Part shown: piece by piece, positions 17,463 to 27,342 of the stretch
Position numbering within the stretch: position 1 is the first letter of the stretch
Layout: each line of letters begins with the position of its first letter
Source: Acinetobacter sp. 10FS3-1
Lineage (GTDB): Bacteria; Pseudomonadota; Gammaproteobacteria; Pseudomonadales; Moraxellaceae
Assembly (NCBI RefSeq): GCF_013343215.1
Contig: NZ_CP039143.1
Location: 2,604,001-2,668,000, forward strand
Length of the DNA: 64,000 nucleotides
Direction of reading: 5' to 3'
Translations under genes and position numbers: made by a program
The notes under the pieces: generated by a model
Told to the model about the DNA's origin: nothing
The model's input: the letters and a program-made list of their open reading frames with translations, nothing else
Databases searched by the model: none

Positions 17463-19637
17463 TTAATGATTTCTTGAAACACTGTCATTAACAATTCGAG
17501 GTGTAACAAAAATCAGCAGCTCGCGCTTGTTGTCCGATTTCAAATCTTTACGGAATAAACGCCCTAAATACGGAATATCTCCCAGGAATGGAACCTTGGT
17601 TTGTGCATTACGGGTTTCCTGCTCAAAAATACCGCCCAGTACTACTGTTTCTCCATCACCGACCAATACATTGGTATTGATCTGATTTTTGTTGATCGTT
17701 AACTGGCCTGTTGGCGTCGGGTTTCCTGGAGAGTCACTGGTGATATTCAGTTCCATTTGAACCTTACCATCTGGGGTAATACTTGGGGTTACATCCAGAC
17801 TTAAGGTTGCATCAATAAACTCGGTAGTTGAAACCGCATTCGCACCGCCCCCTTCTGCAGACTGATAAGGAATCTGCGAACCGGACGTAACTATCGCTTT
17901 TTGCTTGTCTGCAGTCATGACTTTAGGCGTCGAGATAACTTCGCCATAACCGTCAGCCTGCAAGGCAGAAAGCTCAAGGTCAAGCATAAAGTCAGATAAA
18001 CTGATTAGGCCAAAAGCAATCCGGCTGGCACCAGGGCTGGTGACTCCCAGGTCTACATTCAGGTTATCTGGTCGTTGAATATCATAAGTCCAGCGACCAG
18101 TTTCACTATCGAGTTCAGGTTCTCTAAGATCCCATATTGTAGTATCGCTCCCGCCCACCAGCAGGTGATTATTATTAGTAATCCCCTGTGACAGAATACC
18201 CCACTTCACGCCCATTTCTTTGGTAAAGTCAGTCGTGGCCCTTACGATGCGCGCCTCCACCATCACCTGCTTGACTTGTACATCCAGCAGATCAACCAGG
18301 TTACGAATTTTGTCAATAAAAGCCTGAGTATCATTGACAATTAAAGTATTGGTACGGGCATCAATAGAAACAGAACCACGTGAACTTAATAAACTTTCCT
18401 TATCATCATTATTGTTGCTCCCAGTTGAGCTGCCTGAATTGGATGACCCTTTATTTTGTGTAATCAGTTTTTCAATTTCTACTGCTTTAGCATAACTGAG
18501 CTGCATATATTCCGTTTGAATCGGTGCCAATTTTACGCTTTGCGCTAAGGCTTTGGCCTCTTCTTCCTCAGCTTTGATCAATTCAGTAACCGGTGCAATC
18601 CAGATGACATTGTCATTACGGCGCTTGTCCAGATTTTTGGTTTTCAGTACAATGTCCAGCGCCTGATCCCAAGGCACATCTTTCAAGCGCAAGGTAATAT
18701 TTCCCTGCACACTATCAGCTGCGACCATATTGATATCGGTAAAATCAGCCAGCAGCTGGAGCACACGACGTACCTCAATATCCTGGAAATCAAGCGAGAT
18801 TTTCTTGCCCGTATAAGTCATTTCTTTGGGACGTAGCGGACTTTTCGCTTCAGGGCGCTTCAGGCTGATCGTCAGCCGGTTATCTGTCTGATAGGCCATA
18901 TATTCATAACTTTCACCTGACTGGATAGTAATAACACCACTGCCATTCTGGTTAACAGCATCTACTGTCGACACAGGCGTAGCGAAATCATTCACATTCA
19001 AGCGACGCGTTAAATGCGCAGGAATCTTGCTTCCAAGAGTGCGCACAATGACTTTAGTGCCCTGCTGCTGTACATCTACCGGGGTATTACTGCCGGCCAG
19101 ATCAATCACCACCTGGCCTTCACCTTGGGAACCACGCTGGAAACTGATATTGCTAATGCCTTGAGCCACTTTCTGTTGTTCTATAACCGGCTGTACAGTT
19201 GCTAGCGAGCTGGCCGAATTAATTTTAAGAATAAAGGTATTACCTTCAGTGCGCGTGGTGAACGCCCCTGCTTTAGCCAGGTTCACTGTCAAGCGCGCAC
19301 GCTCAGCATCCGAGCTGACATCCACGGAATTAGCTTCAGCTGTAGCGACCGGAATATGGGCCTGTTTAAGATTTTGCTGGGCCTGATCAAAATCCAGAAT
19401 GAGCCGGGAAGGAGATTCCAACTGATACGCTTGTGGTTGCGGTGGCAAACCATTGAACATGACCCGAATTTCTGTACCTTGTCCAGGAATCTGCATTGCG
19501 ACCACATTGGTCAAGGCCACCTGTGCGCTTGCTGCCTGCATGACCGCAATCGCTACAGCCCCCATTGAAAACTGACGAAACACATGAGTCATTGTATTAG
19601 CATCCCCAAAAATAAATTCTTTCATACTCTTATTCAT
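17463..19637 (-). CDS. pilQ: Type IV pilus secretin
   Basis: A 724-residue outer-membrane secretin forming the pore for the pilus. The signal peptide lies around residues 22-40, with AMIN-type domains at about 45-270 that bind peptidoglycan. A secretin/TonB short N-terminal (STN) domain lies at about 285-365 (ISLDFQDIEVRRVLQLLADF). A NolW-like N1 domain at about 375-470 is interrupted by a Ser/Gly/Asn-rich loop (residues about 400-415). The C-terminal secretin domain ends with VLGGIFEQETR and VPFLGDIPYLGRLFR. AAGGAATAAAA precedes the ATG. Confidence 0.97.
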   Translation of the reverse strand: MNKSMKEFIFGDANTMTHVFRQFSMGAVAIAVMQAASAQVALTNVVAMQIPGQGTEIRVMFNGLPPQPQAYQLESPSRLILDFDQAQQNLKQAHIPVATAEANSVDVSSDAERARLTVNLAKAGAFTTRTEGNTFILKINSASSLATVQPVIEQQKVAQGISNISFQRGSQGEGQVVIDLAGSNTPVDVQQQGTKVIVRTLGSKIPAHLTRRLNVNDFATPVSTVDAVNQNGSGVITIQSGESYEYMAYQTDNRLTISLKRPEAKSPLRPKEMTYTGKKISLDFQDIEVRRVLQLLADFTDINMVAADSVQGNITLRLKDVPWDQALDIVLKTKNLDKRRNDNVIWIAPVTELIKAEEEEAKALAQSVKLAPIQTEYMQLSYAKAVEIEKLITQNKGSSNSGSSTGSNNNDDKESLLSSRGSVSIDARTNTLIVNDTQAFIDKIRNLVDLLDVQVKQVMVEARIVRATTDFTKEMGVKWGILSQGITNNNHLLVGGSDTTIWDLREPELDSETGRWTYDIQRPDNLNVDLGVTSPGASRIAFGLISLSDFMLDLELSALQADGYGEVISTPKVMTADKQKAIVTSGSQIPYQSAEGGGANAVSTTEFIDATLSLDVTPSITPDGKVQMELNITSDSPGNPTPTGQLTINKNQINTNVLVGDGETVVLGGIFEQETRNAQTKVPFLGDIPYLGRLFRKDLKSDNKRELLIFVTPRIVNDSVSRNH

Positions 19638-19653
19638 TTTTATTCCTTAAAAC

Positions 19654-20181
19654 TTATGGCGCTGGTCCGATCAGAACCAGACTTCGTGGTCGTTCCACAT
19701 ACCCCTCACGGCCATCTGGAATAATCTCAATCAAGTCGATCTGAGTGGGTGTAATATTAACCACCCGACCATGATTCAGCCCCATATAACTGCCCCGCTG
19801 TATCCGCTCAATTTCGCCATCCGGAGTTTGCATCAGAGCCAGAATCTGTCCTGCCTGATTTCTCATTGTCCCTTTCATGCTCAAGGTTTCCAGCGGATAA
19901 CTTTCCAATGGCTGTAATTGACGTGATAAATTCGGATAAACCCGCTTACCTGCCATAATTTTTAGTTCAGCTGCCAGTGAGCTTGGTAAAAAAGGGCTTT
20001 TTAGTGAATGGGCTGCATAATTAAACGTTTCTACAGGCATAAAGTCTGGCGCAGGCTCAATCGGTAAAGGCGGCTGATTACGAATATTGGCCATTTCCTG
20101 ATTGACCAGATCAATTCTGGACTCACAGCCTGCCAGTAAAAAACCAAGGGTCAAGGCCGATGTCATTTTAATGATATTCAT
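19654..20181 (-). CDS. pilP: Type IV pilus inner-membrane lipoprotein
   Basis: A 175-residue lipoprotein with signal peptide and lipobox LAGC (Cys19). The first mature part is unstructured and Pro-rich, as needed to contact the PilN/PilO dimer. The C-terminal beta domain (MKGTMRNQAGQILALMQTPD, YMGLNHGRVVNI) links the inner-membrane complex to PilQ. Its start abuts the stop of pilO. Confidence 0.95.
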   Translation of the reverse strand: MNIIKMTSALTLGFLLAGCESRIDLVNQEMANIRNQPPLPIEPAPDFMPVETFNYAAHSLKSPFLPSSLAAELKIMAGKRVYPNLSRQLQPLESYPLETLSMKGTMRNQAGQILALMQTPDGEIERIQRGSYMGLNHGRVVNITPTQIDLIEIIPDGREGYVERPRSLVLIGPAP

Positions 20182-20900
20182 TATTGAGCCCCCGTGGTAC
20201 TGGCGTTATTCGTTGGGGATGAGGCATCATCACTATTCCCAACATAACGATAAGTCTTGGCTTTAACGATATAGTCAATCACAGGAATTTCAGATTTCTT
20301 TTCCTGGCTTTCAGTACCGCTAATAGTGAAATCATGCAGCGTTACAATCCGGGATAGACCGGCAATGCTGCTGACAAAAGAACCAAATGCGTGATAGTCC
20401 CCAGTGGCCTCAATAGCGATGGGCTGTTCAATAAAGAATTCTTGCTTAACTTCAGGCTCCAGACGAATATTTTTGAATTTTAAACCAGAGTTCACTCCAC
20501 TCAGGTTAATATCTTCGACCAGTCCCGGAATTTCAGTTTCTTTAGGCAACTGTTCTAACTGCTGGTTAAAACGTGCTTCCATTTCCTGTAACTGAATCTG
20601 ATACTGCTGCAAATTACGCAATTTAGATTCTTTTTCACGGAACTCATTGAGCAGGTTCTGTTCCTGCGCATTGGCCTGCGAAATCGATTCAATGGTGCTG
20701 CGAATCACAATAAAATACACCAGCATAAAAATCAGGACGATAATAAAAATCCAGCAGCTAATCTTGACCGATAAAGGCCAGCTACCGTAATTATTCGGGT
20801 CCAGGGTATTAAACTGCTGAAAGAACTTTTCAACCGTCATTTTTTTTCTAGGAACAGCCACTGTCTCTTGGCTGAACTCATCAAATTCTTGATTACTCAT
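20181..20900 (-). CDS. pilO: Type IV pilus alignment protein
   Basis: A 239-residue bitopic inner-membrane protein. It has a short cytoplasmic N-terminus, one membrane helix at about residues 48-68 (ISCWIFIIVLIFMLVYFIVI), a coiled coil at about 75-125 (LLNEFREKESKLRNLQQY), and a periplasmic ferredoxin-like fold. It dimerises with PilN. The gene overlaps the end of pilN by 4 bp. Confidence 0.95.
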   Translation of the reverse strand: MSNQEFDEFSQETVAVPRKKMTVEKFFQQFNTLDPNNYGSWPLSVKISCWIFIIVLIFMLVYFIVIRSTIESISQANAQEQNLLNEFREKESKLRNLQQYQIQLQEMEARFNQQLEQLPKETEIPGLVEDINLSGVNSGLKFKNIRLEPEVKQEFFIEQPIAIEATGDYHAFGSFVSSIAGLSRIVTLHDFTISGTESQEKKSEIPVIDYIVKAKTYRYVGNSDDASSPTNNASTTGAQ

Positions 20901-21535
20901 GATGATGCTCCCGCTGCAGGACTAACTGGCTGTTGTTCTTCGGTCAGGACAGGTTGATTAATCTGATCCAGATCAACCGTTACCGTAAAACTTCCATAGG
21001 ATTCTTCCACACGTGGAATAACCGAACTAGGCGCTTTTTCTTTTGAGGCTTCTGCCACCAGAAACGCATTCATAAACGCATTCCGGTACCAGAAGGAAGC
21101 TTCCAGATTACGTAATAATTCTGCAACCGTATTCGGGCTTTCAGCTTTACCTTCAATGGTAAATTTATCACCACTACGCTGAAATTTGGTAATGTACATA
21201 TTGCTTGGAGTGACCCGTACAATCTCATCAATCAGATGCACCGCAATTGGGCGCTGGGTCTGTAAGCCCTGAATCAGCTTCATGCGTTCCACAATGGCAT
21301 TACGCTGTTCTTGCAAGCCCTCCAGAGCCTTCAGCTGCACATCCAGATTTTGGTTCGTACTGACAATTAGCTGATTGGCCTGTTCCTGATCCTGCAGCTT
21401 ATGGTCATAGTAAAACCAGGTCGATCCTGCTGCTGCTAACCCCAGAAAAAGTGCCCCCACACCAATTGCCACAAATTCATTATTTCTTTTAACTCTTAGC
21501 TCATCACGCCAAGGAAGTAAGTTAATTCTTGCCAT
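20897..21535 (-). CDS. pilN: Type IV pilus alignment protein
   Basis: A 212-residue bitopic inner-membrane protein. The N-terminal INLLPWRDE motif is the conserved cytoplasmic tail that docks into PilM. It is followed by a membrane helix at about residues 22-43, a coiled coil and a periplasmic domain. It partners PilO. It overlaps pilM at the stop codon by one base. Confidence 0.96.
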   Translation of the reverse strand: MARINLLPWRDELRVKRNNEFVAIGVGALFLGLAAAGSTWFYYDHKLQDQEQANQLIVSTNQNLDVQLKALEGLQEQRNAIVERMKLIQGLQTQRPIAVHLIDEIVRVTPSNMYITKFQRSGDKFTIEGKAESPNTVAELLRNLEASFWYRNAFMNAFLVAEASKEKAPSSVIPRVEESYGSFTVTVDLDQINQPVLTEEQQPVSPAAGASS

Positions 21536-22599
21536 TAATCAAAACTCCTCAATGCCAAACCGCATGCAATCATGAGTGAGGACGCATCATTCTCAATTTT
21601 TTTAATATCGATTTGAGGAGCAAAGCCCATTTGTAAAAATGGATTTGCGATGGTGACCCGGTAGCCTAGTTTCTGCTGTAACAATTTCGCCAGCCCCGGA
21701 ATATTGGCATTCCCCCCTGCCAATAAAATATGATCAATTTCATTAAATTGTGAAGATGAAAAGAAGAACTGCAAGGAACGCGCAGCCTGTTGCACCACGG
21801 CATCCAGAAACGGCTCCAATACTTCGACATCATAATCATCCGGCAAGGCACGGTTTTTTTTGGCACGCCCGGCTTCCTCAAAAGACAGTCCGTAACGATT
21901 CTGGATTTCCTGAGTCAGCTGTTTGCCACCGAACACCTGTTCACGGGTATAAATGATTTTATTATTTTGCATAACAGACAGGGTGGTCATGCTATGTCCG
22001 ATATCCAGAATACCGACCGTATTGACCCCCATCGGCAAGGTGTCTGAAAATACCTTAAAGGCATTCTCCAGCGCAAAGCTTTCGACATCGGCAATCTTGG
22101 GAGTTACTCCGGCGATTTGCAGCACTTCAGAACGTGTTTCGACATTCTCGATTCGGGTCGCAACCAAGAGCACATTGACCCGGTTTGGGTTCGCGAGGCG
22201 ATCCGGCAGGACTTCAAAATCCAGACTGGCCTCATCCAAAGGGAAAGGAATATATTGTTCAGCGTCTTCACGAATCTGAATTTCCCGTTCCTCATCAGAC
22301 ATATCAGCGTCCATTTCAATAGTTTTGGTAATCACCATTGAAGTTGGAATGGCAAAAGCGGCTTGATTAGATTGGAGATTGGCTAGATTAATCGCACGTG
22401 CCAGAGCATCTCCCACCGCTTCTGGATTTAAAATATTTTTTTCAACCACACTGCTTTCTGGTAAAGGAACCAGTGCATAGCTTTCTACCCAATAACGGCC
22501 ACTTTTTACAGATAACTCTAACAACTTTACAGAAGTCGAACTAATATCAACCCCCATTAACCCCTTATTTGGCTTACGATATAATCTGCGCACCATCAT
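21535..22599 (-). CDS. pilM: Type IV pilus actin-like ATPase
   Basis: A 354-residue cytoplasmic protein of the actin/FtsA-like ATPase group. It shows the phosphate-binding loops LMGVDISSTSVKLLEL and VGILDIGHSMTTLSVM and the adenosine loop LLAGGNANIPGLAKLL. It binds the N-terminal tail of PilN and passes signals between the PilB motor and the periplasmic complex. First gene of pilMNOPQ-aroKB-damX. The 160-bp gap to the divergent PBP1a gene should contain both promoters. Confidence 0.97.
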   Translation of the reverse strand: MMVRRLYRKPNKGLMGVDISSTSVKLLELSVKSGRYWVESYALVPLPESSVVEKNILNPEAVGDALARAINLANLQSNQAAFAIPTSMVITKTIEMDADMSDEEREIQIREDAEQYIPFPLDEASLDFEVLPDRLANPNRVNVLLVATRIENVETRSEVLQIAGVTPKIADVESFALENAFKVFSDTLPMGVNTVGILDIGHSMTTLSVMQNNKIIYTREQVFGGKQLTQEIQNRYGLSFEEAGRAKKNRALPDDYDVEVLEPFLDAVVQQAARSLQFFFSSSQFNEIDHILLAGGNANIPGLAKLLQQKLGYRVTIANPFLQMGFAPQIDIKKIENDASSLMIACGLALRSFD

Positions 22600-22759
22600 T
22601 TTCCTATTATTTTTTTATCCCCAATAAAAATACAGCTTACCAACTGAGTACGCCTATAATTTTATATAGATACAATAACTCATCTAACAATATGCATATC
22701 TAAAGGATATACTGATCGCTCATTAGTTTGCCATTAGCTCTTATTAAAACTTACTTGTT

Positions 22760-25303
22760 ATGAAAAAGCTATCTTGTTCAGGCCTTGTTCATCCATTTTT
22801 TTTGATCATTATTATTATAGCGATCTCAGTTCCGATGGGTTTCTATGGCATGTATCTCTATATTGCCCCATCTTTGCCTGAAATGTCCACACTGCAAAAG
22901 GCTCCCCTATTAAAGCCCCTGCAAGTTTTTAGTGCGGATAATGAGCTAATTGCCGAGTATGGCGGCAAACTTTCGGTTCCCGTGAAATATGAACAAATTC
23001 CACCTGAGTTTATTCATGCCTTTCTGGCGGCCGAAGATTCCAGCTTTTTTGAGCATAGCGGCATCAGTTTTAAAGGCCTGGGACGGGCACTCAGTGAAAG
23101 TGTAACGGGTTCCGATGTACAGACGGGCGGCTCCACTATCACTATGCAGGTTGCAAAGAATTATTATTTAAGCCCCGAACGTACTTTAAAGCGTAAGCTG
23201 ACTGAAATTTTTCTGGCACGAAAAATTGAACAGAACCTGAAAAAAGAAGAAATTTTGACGTTATATGTCAATAAAATTTTCCTGGGTAAAAATGCTTATG
23301 GTATCGCGGCAGCTGCCAAAATTTACTATAACAAAAGTCTGGAAGAGCTTTCGACTGCCCAAATGGCAATGATTGCAGGTTTGCCCAAAGCACCTTCCCG
23401 TTATAACCCGGTCGCCAATCCAAAACGTGCTTTAGAGCGCCGCAACTGGATTTTGGGACGTATGCTGCAATTGGGTTATCTCAACCAGACGCAATACCAG
23501 GAAGCTATTGCCGAGCCAGTTAACCTGGATATGCCGGATCGCAGTACCCGTAACAAATTTCCCTATGTGGGCGAAATGGTCCGGGCAGAACTGGTCAGAA
23601 ATCTGGGTGAGCAGGCTGTAGATTCCGGCTATAAAGTCTATACCACCATTCATAGTCAACGGCAGGCCTATGCCGAACAAGCTGTGCAAAATGGTTTGGA
23701 GGCGTATGATCGCCGTCATGGCTGGCGTGGGGCAGAAGCCCATGATCAGCCACTGAGCAATTTCCGTGCCTATGCCAATACTTTTCCTGCTCAGGTCACT
23801 CAGGTGCATAAGAATAGCTTTGAAGCTCTGATGCAGGATGGTACGACTGTGACTGTTCCTTGGTCAGGCATGTCTTGGGCGCGTCCCTATCGTAACGTCA
23901 ACAGCGTGGGGGCTGCACCGAACCGAGCATCACAAGTTGTTCAAGTTAAAGATATTGTCCGTTTAAGACCTAATCAGGATAAAAGCTCCTGGTCACTGGT
24001 GCAAATTCCGCAAGCACAGGGTCAGCTGATTGCAATCAACCCGAATAATGGTGCGATTGAAGCGGTGGTAGGCGGCTATAATTTTTATCAGTCCAAATTT
24101 AACCGGGCCATTCAAGGCTGGCGGCAACCTGGTTCGATCATTAAGCCCTTCGTTTATGCACTGGCTTTAGAACGTGGCATGACCCCACATACCATGGTGA
24201 ATGATGCGCCAATCACTATTGGTAAATGGAGTCCACGTAACTCGGATGGCCGTTACCTAGGTATGATTCCATTACGCCGTGCACTTTATCTATCCCGTAA
24301 TACCGTTTCGGTACGCCTGCTCCAGTCAGTCGGTATTGAACGCACCCGGCAGCTGTTTATGGATTTTGGTCTGCAAGATAGCCAGATTCCGCGTAACTAT
24401 ACTATTGCACTCGGTACACCACAGGTTTTACCCATCCAGATGGCCACAGGCTATGCAACTTTTGCCAATGGCGGTTACCGCATTCAGCCGCATTTTATTA
24501 CCCGTATTGAAGATGCGCATGGCAATACCATTTTTATGGCCAAACCTGAATATGCCTGCATTTCATGTCTTAATACCAAGGCAGACGCTCCTGCTTCGGC
24601 TGAAGTGATCACGCCTGATGATGAAGCTATTGAGCTGAATAATGCAGCACTGGAAAAGAAAACTGTGGCACCACAGATTTCAGCTGAAGCCAGCAACTAT
24701 CGTCAGGCACAGCGTATTTTAAAATCCAGCTCGGCCTATGACATGGCCAATATTCTGCGTGATGTCATTCAGCATGGTACCGGACGCGCTGCCCTAAGAA
24801 TTGGGCGTGGTGATATTGGCGGGAAAACCGGAACCACCAATGATGCCAAAGATGCCTGGTTCGCAGGTTTCAATGGCAAACTGGTTACAGTAACCTGGGT
24901 GGGCTTTGACCAGCCGACCACTTTAGGTCGTCGTGAATATGGAGGAGTCGCTGCCCTGCCAATCTGGACTGACTTCATGGGCAATGCTTTAAAAGGCGAG
25001 CCAGAGGCTTGGGTACGCCTGGACCGAAATGCCAAAGCTCCTCTAAACCGCTCCAAGGAAGTGCCAGAGGCCGAACAACGGGATCCTTCATCTCCGCCAC
25101 TGGCAACTCCACTGTACCGCCCTGCCCCAGTGATGGTACCGAAGCGTGCAGAGAGTGATTTTGACGATCTGCCGGGAGAGAAAATTACTCTTCCAGTTGA
25201 AGAGCCGGCGCCAGCACCTGTGACTCCACCGACGTCACAGGAACAGCCCTTACAACCCAAACGTGCTGATGCGCTCGACAACCTGATCCAACAAGTACAG
25301 TAA
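22760..25303 (+). CDS. mrcA: Penicillin-binding protein 1A (bifunctional class A PBP)
   Basis: An 847-residue enzyme that polymerises and crosslinks peptidoglycan. It has an N-terminal membrane anchor (residues about 14-34) and a glycosyltransferase family 51 domain at about 60-240 with the catalytic Glu in AAEDSSFFEH and GGSTITMQVAKN. An OB-like insert follows, then a transpeptidase domain with the SxxK motif QPGSIIKPF, the SRN motif (LYLSRNTVS) and KTGTT. The C-terminal 90 residues are Pro-rich and disordered. It is divergent from pilM, an arrangement common in Gammaproteobacteria, and closed by a terminator 18 bases after the stop. Confidence 0.97.
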   Translation: MKKLSCSGLVHPFFLIIIIIAISVPMGFYGMYLYIAPSLPEMSTLQKAPLLKPLQVFSADNELIAEYGGKLSVPVKYEQIPPEFIHAFLAAEDSSFFEHSGISFKGLGRALSESVTGSDVQTGGSTITMQVAKNYYLSPERTLKRKLTEIFLARKIEQNLKKEEILTLYVNKIFLGKNAYGIAAAAKIYYNKSLEELSTAQMAMIAGLPKAPSRYNPVANPKRALERRNWILGRMLQLGYLNQTQYQEAIAEPVNLDMPDRSTRNKFPYVGEMVRAELVRNLGEQAVDSGYKVYTTIHSQRQAYAEQAVQNGLEAYDRRHGWRGAEAHDQPLSNFRAYANTFPAQVTQVHKNSFEALMQDGTTVTVPWSGMSWARPYRNVNSVGAAPNRASQVVQVKDIVRLRPNQDKSSWSLVQIPQAQGQLIAINPNNGAIEAVVGGYNFYQSKFNRAIQGWRQPGSIIKPFVYALALERGMTPHTMVNDAPITIGKWSPRNSDGRYLGMIPLRRALYLSRNTVSVRLLQSVGIERTRQLFMDFGLQDSQIPRNYTIALGTPQVLPIQMATGYATFANGGYRIQPHFITRIEDAHGNTIFMAKPEYACISCLNTKADAPASAEVITPDDEAIELNNAALEKKTVAPQISAEASNYRQAQRILKSSSAYDMANILRDVIQHGTGRAALRIGRGDIGGKTGTTNDAKDAWFAGFNGKLVTVTWVGFDQPTTLGRREYGGVAALPIWTDFMGNALKGEPEAWVRLDRNAKAPLNRSKEVPEAEQRDPSSPPLATPLYRPAPVMVPKRAESDFDDLPGEKITLPVEEPAPAPVTPPTSQEQPLQPKRADALDNLIQQVQ

Positions 25304-25320
25304 ATTTTACAACCCGCATC

Positions 25321-25351
25321 AAAAAAGCCCTCCAGTGAGGGCTTTTTGTTG
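25321..25351. terminator. Bidirectional intrinsic terminator
   Basis: AAAAAGCCCTC (25322-25332) and GAGGGCTTTTT (25337-25347) with a CAGT loop, between the convergent genes mrcA and rlmA. It has a T-run in both directions. Confidence 0.92.
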
Positions 25352-25360
25352 CGTGATTTT

Positions 25361-26170
25361 TTAAAGTGATTTCTTTTGAAACAGATAAATCTGATAGTGA
25401 GCTTGTAACTCAAACTGCTCCTGCTGCTCAAGTGCCTGACGGCGTTCCGCTTTGGCCTTATAGGCATAAGGGGTCATGGCTATCAGATGTTTAAGATCAG
25501 CCTGTGACAGCGTCATAGGGGCTTCTACTAGCTGTTCACTGAGCAGCTCAAAGCCATCTTTGAGCTGCTCGACAAACTTTTGTGGTTCATGCGGCTTCAC
25601 CTCTTCAAATAAGGCTTCACGCAGAGCATATAAGTGCTGTGGTGCTGGGGTCACCACCATCAAATAAGACTTCGGTTTCAGAACCCGCAGAATCTCCTGT
25701 TGTGGAATCGGGCTGAATAAGCTGGTACACAAATCAATCGACTCATCCAGTACCGGCAAGGTTGCTCCGGTCCCCACCACCCAGGTCACTTCTTTATTTA
25801 GTTTGGCGGCCACCTGAATGGCATTCTTGGCAATATCGACACCGACACATTGCATTACTTCAGCCTGCATGGCATCGGTGTAATAGCCTTCACCACAGCC
25901 GATATCCAGCAGGTTTTCAATCCGCAGCTCACGGATTTTCCCGACGACCGCCTGCTGTAAGGGGGCATAATGACCTGCACTTAAAAAAGCCCGGCGTGCC
26001 TGCACCGATTCCGGTGTATCGCCCGGATTTTTACTGTGTTTATGCTGTACCACATGCAGATTCACATAACCCTGCTTGGCCACATCATAACTATGCTGAT
26101 TCTCACAGCGCCAGCTACGCGCATTTAAGCTAAGCTGCTCACGACAGACTGGGCACATGAGTAGATTCAT
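25361..26170 (-). CDS. rlmA: 23S rRNA (guanine-N1)-methyltransferase RlmA
   Basis: A 269-residue SAM-dependent enzyme expected to methylate a guanine (G745 in E. coli numbering) of 23S rRNA. The N-terminal zinc site CPVCREQL...WRCENQHSYD is followed by QGYVNL and a Rossmann fold with motif LLDIGCGEGYY at about residue 85. A longer frame opens at 26215, but that start lies inside the mraY terminator. GGAG is correctly spaced for the ATG at 26170, giving the E. coli length of 269 residues. Confidence 0.9.
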   Translation of the reverse strand: MNLLMCPVCREQLSLNARSWRCENQHSYDVAKQGYVNLHVVQHKHSKNPGDTPESVQARRAFLSAGHYAPLQQAVVGKIRELRIENLLDIGCGEGYYTDAMQAEVMQCVGVDIAKNAIQVAAKLNKEVTWVVGTGATLPVLDESIDLCTSLFSPIPQQEILRVLKPKSYLMVVTPAPQHLYALREALFEEVKPHEPQKFVEQLKDGFELLSEQLVEAPMTLSQADLKHLIAMTPYAYKAKAERRQALEQQEQFELQAHYQIYLFQKKSL

Positions 26171-26185
26171 CATTTTCTCCAAACA

Positions 26186-26211
26186 AAAAAGCCGGCATGC
26201 ACCGACTTTTT
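26186..26211 (-). terminator. Intrinsic terminator of the mraY operon
   Basis: On the minus strand AAAAAGTCGG-TGCATG-CCGGCTTTTT folds into a 10-bp stem with one G-U pair, 13 bases after the mraY stop. It separates the cell-wall cluster from rlmA. Confidence 0.75.
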
Positions 26212-26223
26212 CCAATGCATTAC

Positions 26224-27342
26224 TTAACGCAATTTTAAGGTCATTAAGCCCAAAACTACCAGCATAATTGTAATAATCCAGAAACGAATCACCACCTGAG
26301 TTTCACGCCAGCCTTTTTTCTCATAATGGTGATGTAGCGGTGCCATCAGGAAGACTCGTTTATTACGCATTCTTAATGAACCGATTTGCAGGAAAACTGA
26401 AATGGCTTCGACGACAAATACACCGGCCATAATGGCAAATACAATTTCCTGACGCACCATTACGGCGATCGTACCCAGCATCGCGCCTAAGGATAAAGCG
26501 CCGACATCACCCATGAATACTTGCGCCGGGTGGGCGTTATACCACAGGAAAGCCAGACCGGCACCAATCATGGCAGCACAGATGATCACCAGCTCAGACG
26601 AATATTTTACGTAAGGAATATGCAAATAGTTGGCAAAACGCACATCTCCCGCCAGATAGGCAAACACCCCCAAACCAGCCGCCACCAGAACCACTGGCAT
26701 AATCGCCAGACCATCCAGTCCATCGGTGAGGTTAACGGCGTTCGAGGCTCCATTAATTACAAAATAGGTGAAAATAATAAAGCCAATCCCCAGTGGAATC
26801 AGCGATAAAGGAATACTCAAGTCTTTAAAGAAGGGGATCAGCAGATCCAGCATATTCGCAGTATGTACCGGATTGGTCTGCTGCTGCGCGATTACATACA
26901 GTGCAATCCCGGCCCCAAGTGAACCGACCGACGTCCAGAAAAATTTCTTGCGGGCAGGCAAACCGGCATTATCTTTATAACGGATTTTAATCCAGTCATC
27001 GGCCCAGCCAACTGCACCGAAAATCACCATCACAGCCAGGACAATCCACACATACGGGTTGGAAAGGTCCGCCCAGAGCAAGGTGGAAATCCCGATCGAT
27101 AACAGGATCAATATCCCGCCCATGGTCGGAGTGCCCATTTTTTTGGCATGGTTTTCCGGTGCGAACGAGCTGACCGCCTGACCATATTTCAGGGCTTGCA
27201 GCTTGCGGATCATGATAGGACCCAGAACCAGACCAATCATCAATGCCGTCAGGACACTTAACAAGGCACGTAAAGTTAAATAACGTACCACCTGAAACGA
27301 GCTATCAATGCCCGCCAATTGTTCAAATAGCCATAACAGCAT
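26224..27342 (-). CDS. mraY: Phospho-N-acetylmuramoyl-pentapeptide-transferase
   Basis: A 372-residue polytopic membrane enzyme that moves phospho-MurNAc-pentapeptide from UDP onto undecaprenyl phosphate, forming lipid I. It has ten hydrophobic helices. Conserved loops are [11 protein letters not shown], the Asp pair in WADDWIKI, the [10 protein letters not shown] substrate motif and [13 protein letters not shown]. It abuts murF without a gap. Here the cluster ends, whereas in E. coli it continues to murD. Confidence 0.98.
   Translation of the reverse strand: MLLWLFEQLAGIDSSFQVVRYLTLRALLSVLTALMIGLVLGPIMIRKLQALKYGQAVSSFAPENHAKKMGTPTMGGILILLSIGISTLLWADLSNPYVWIVLAVMVIFGAVGWADDWIKIRYKDNAGLPARKKFFWTSVGSLGAGIALYVIAQQQTNPVHTANMLDLLIPFFKDLSIPLSLIPLGIGFIIFTYFVINGASNAVNLTDGLDGLAIMPVVLVAAGLGVFAYLAGDVRFANYLHIPYVKYSSELVIICAAMIGAGLAFLWYNAHPAQVFMGDVGALSLGAMLGTIAVMVRQEIVFAIMAGVFVVEAISVFLQIGSLRMRNKRVFLMAPLHHHYEKKGWRETQVVIRFWIITIMLVVLGLMTLKLR

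Noticed and set aside
24769-25467. 232-codon minus-strand frame opposite the end of mrcA
   Set aside because: It overlaps mrcA, a terminator and rlmA, and its serine- and arginine-rich translation has no family features.
26171-26215. 15-residue N-terminal extension of rlmA
   Set aside because: The upstream ATG lies within the mraY terminator stem, and GGAG is placed for the ATG at 26170.
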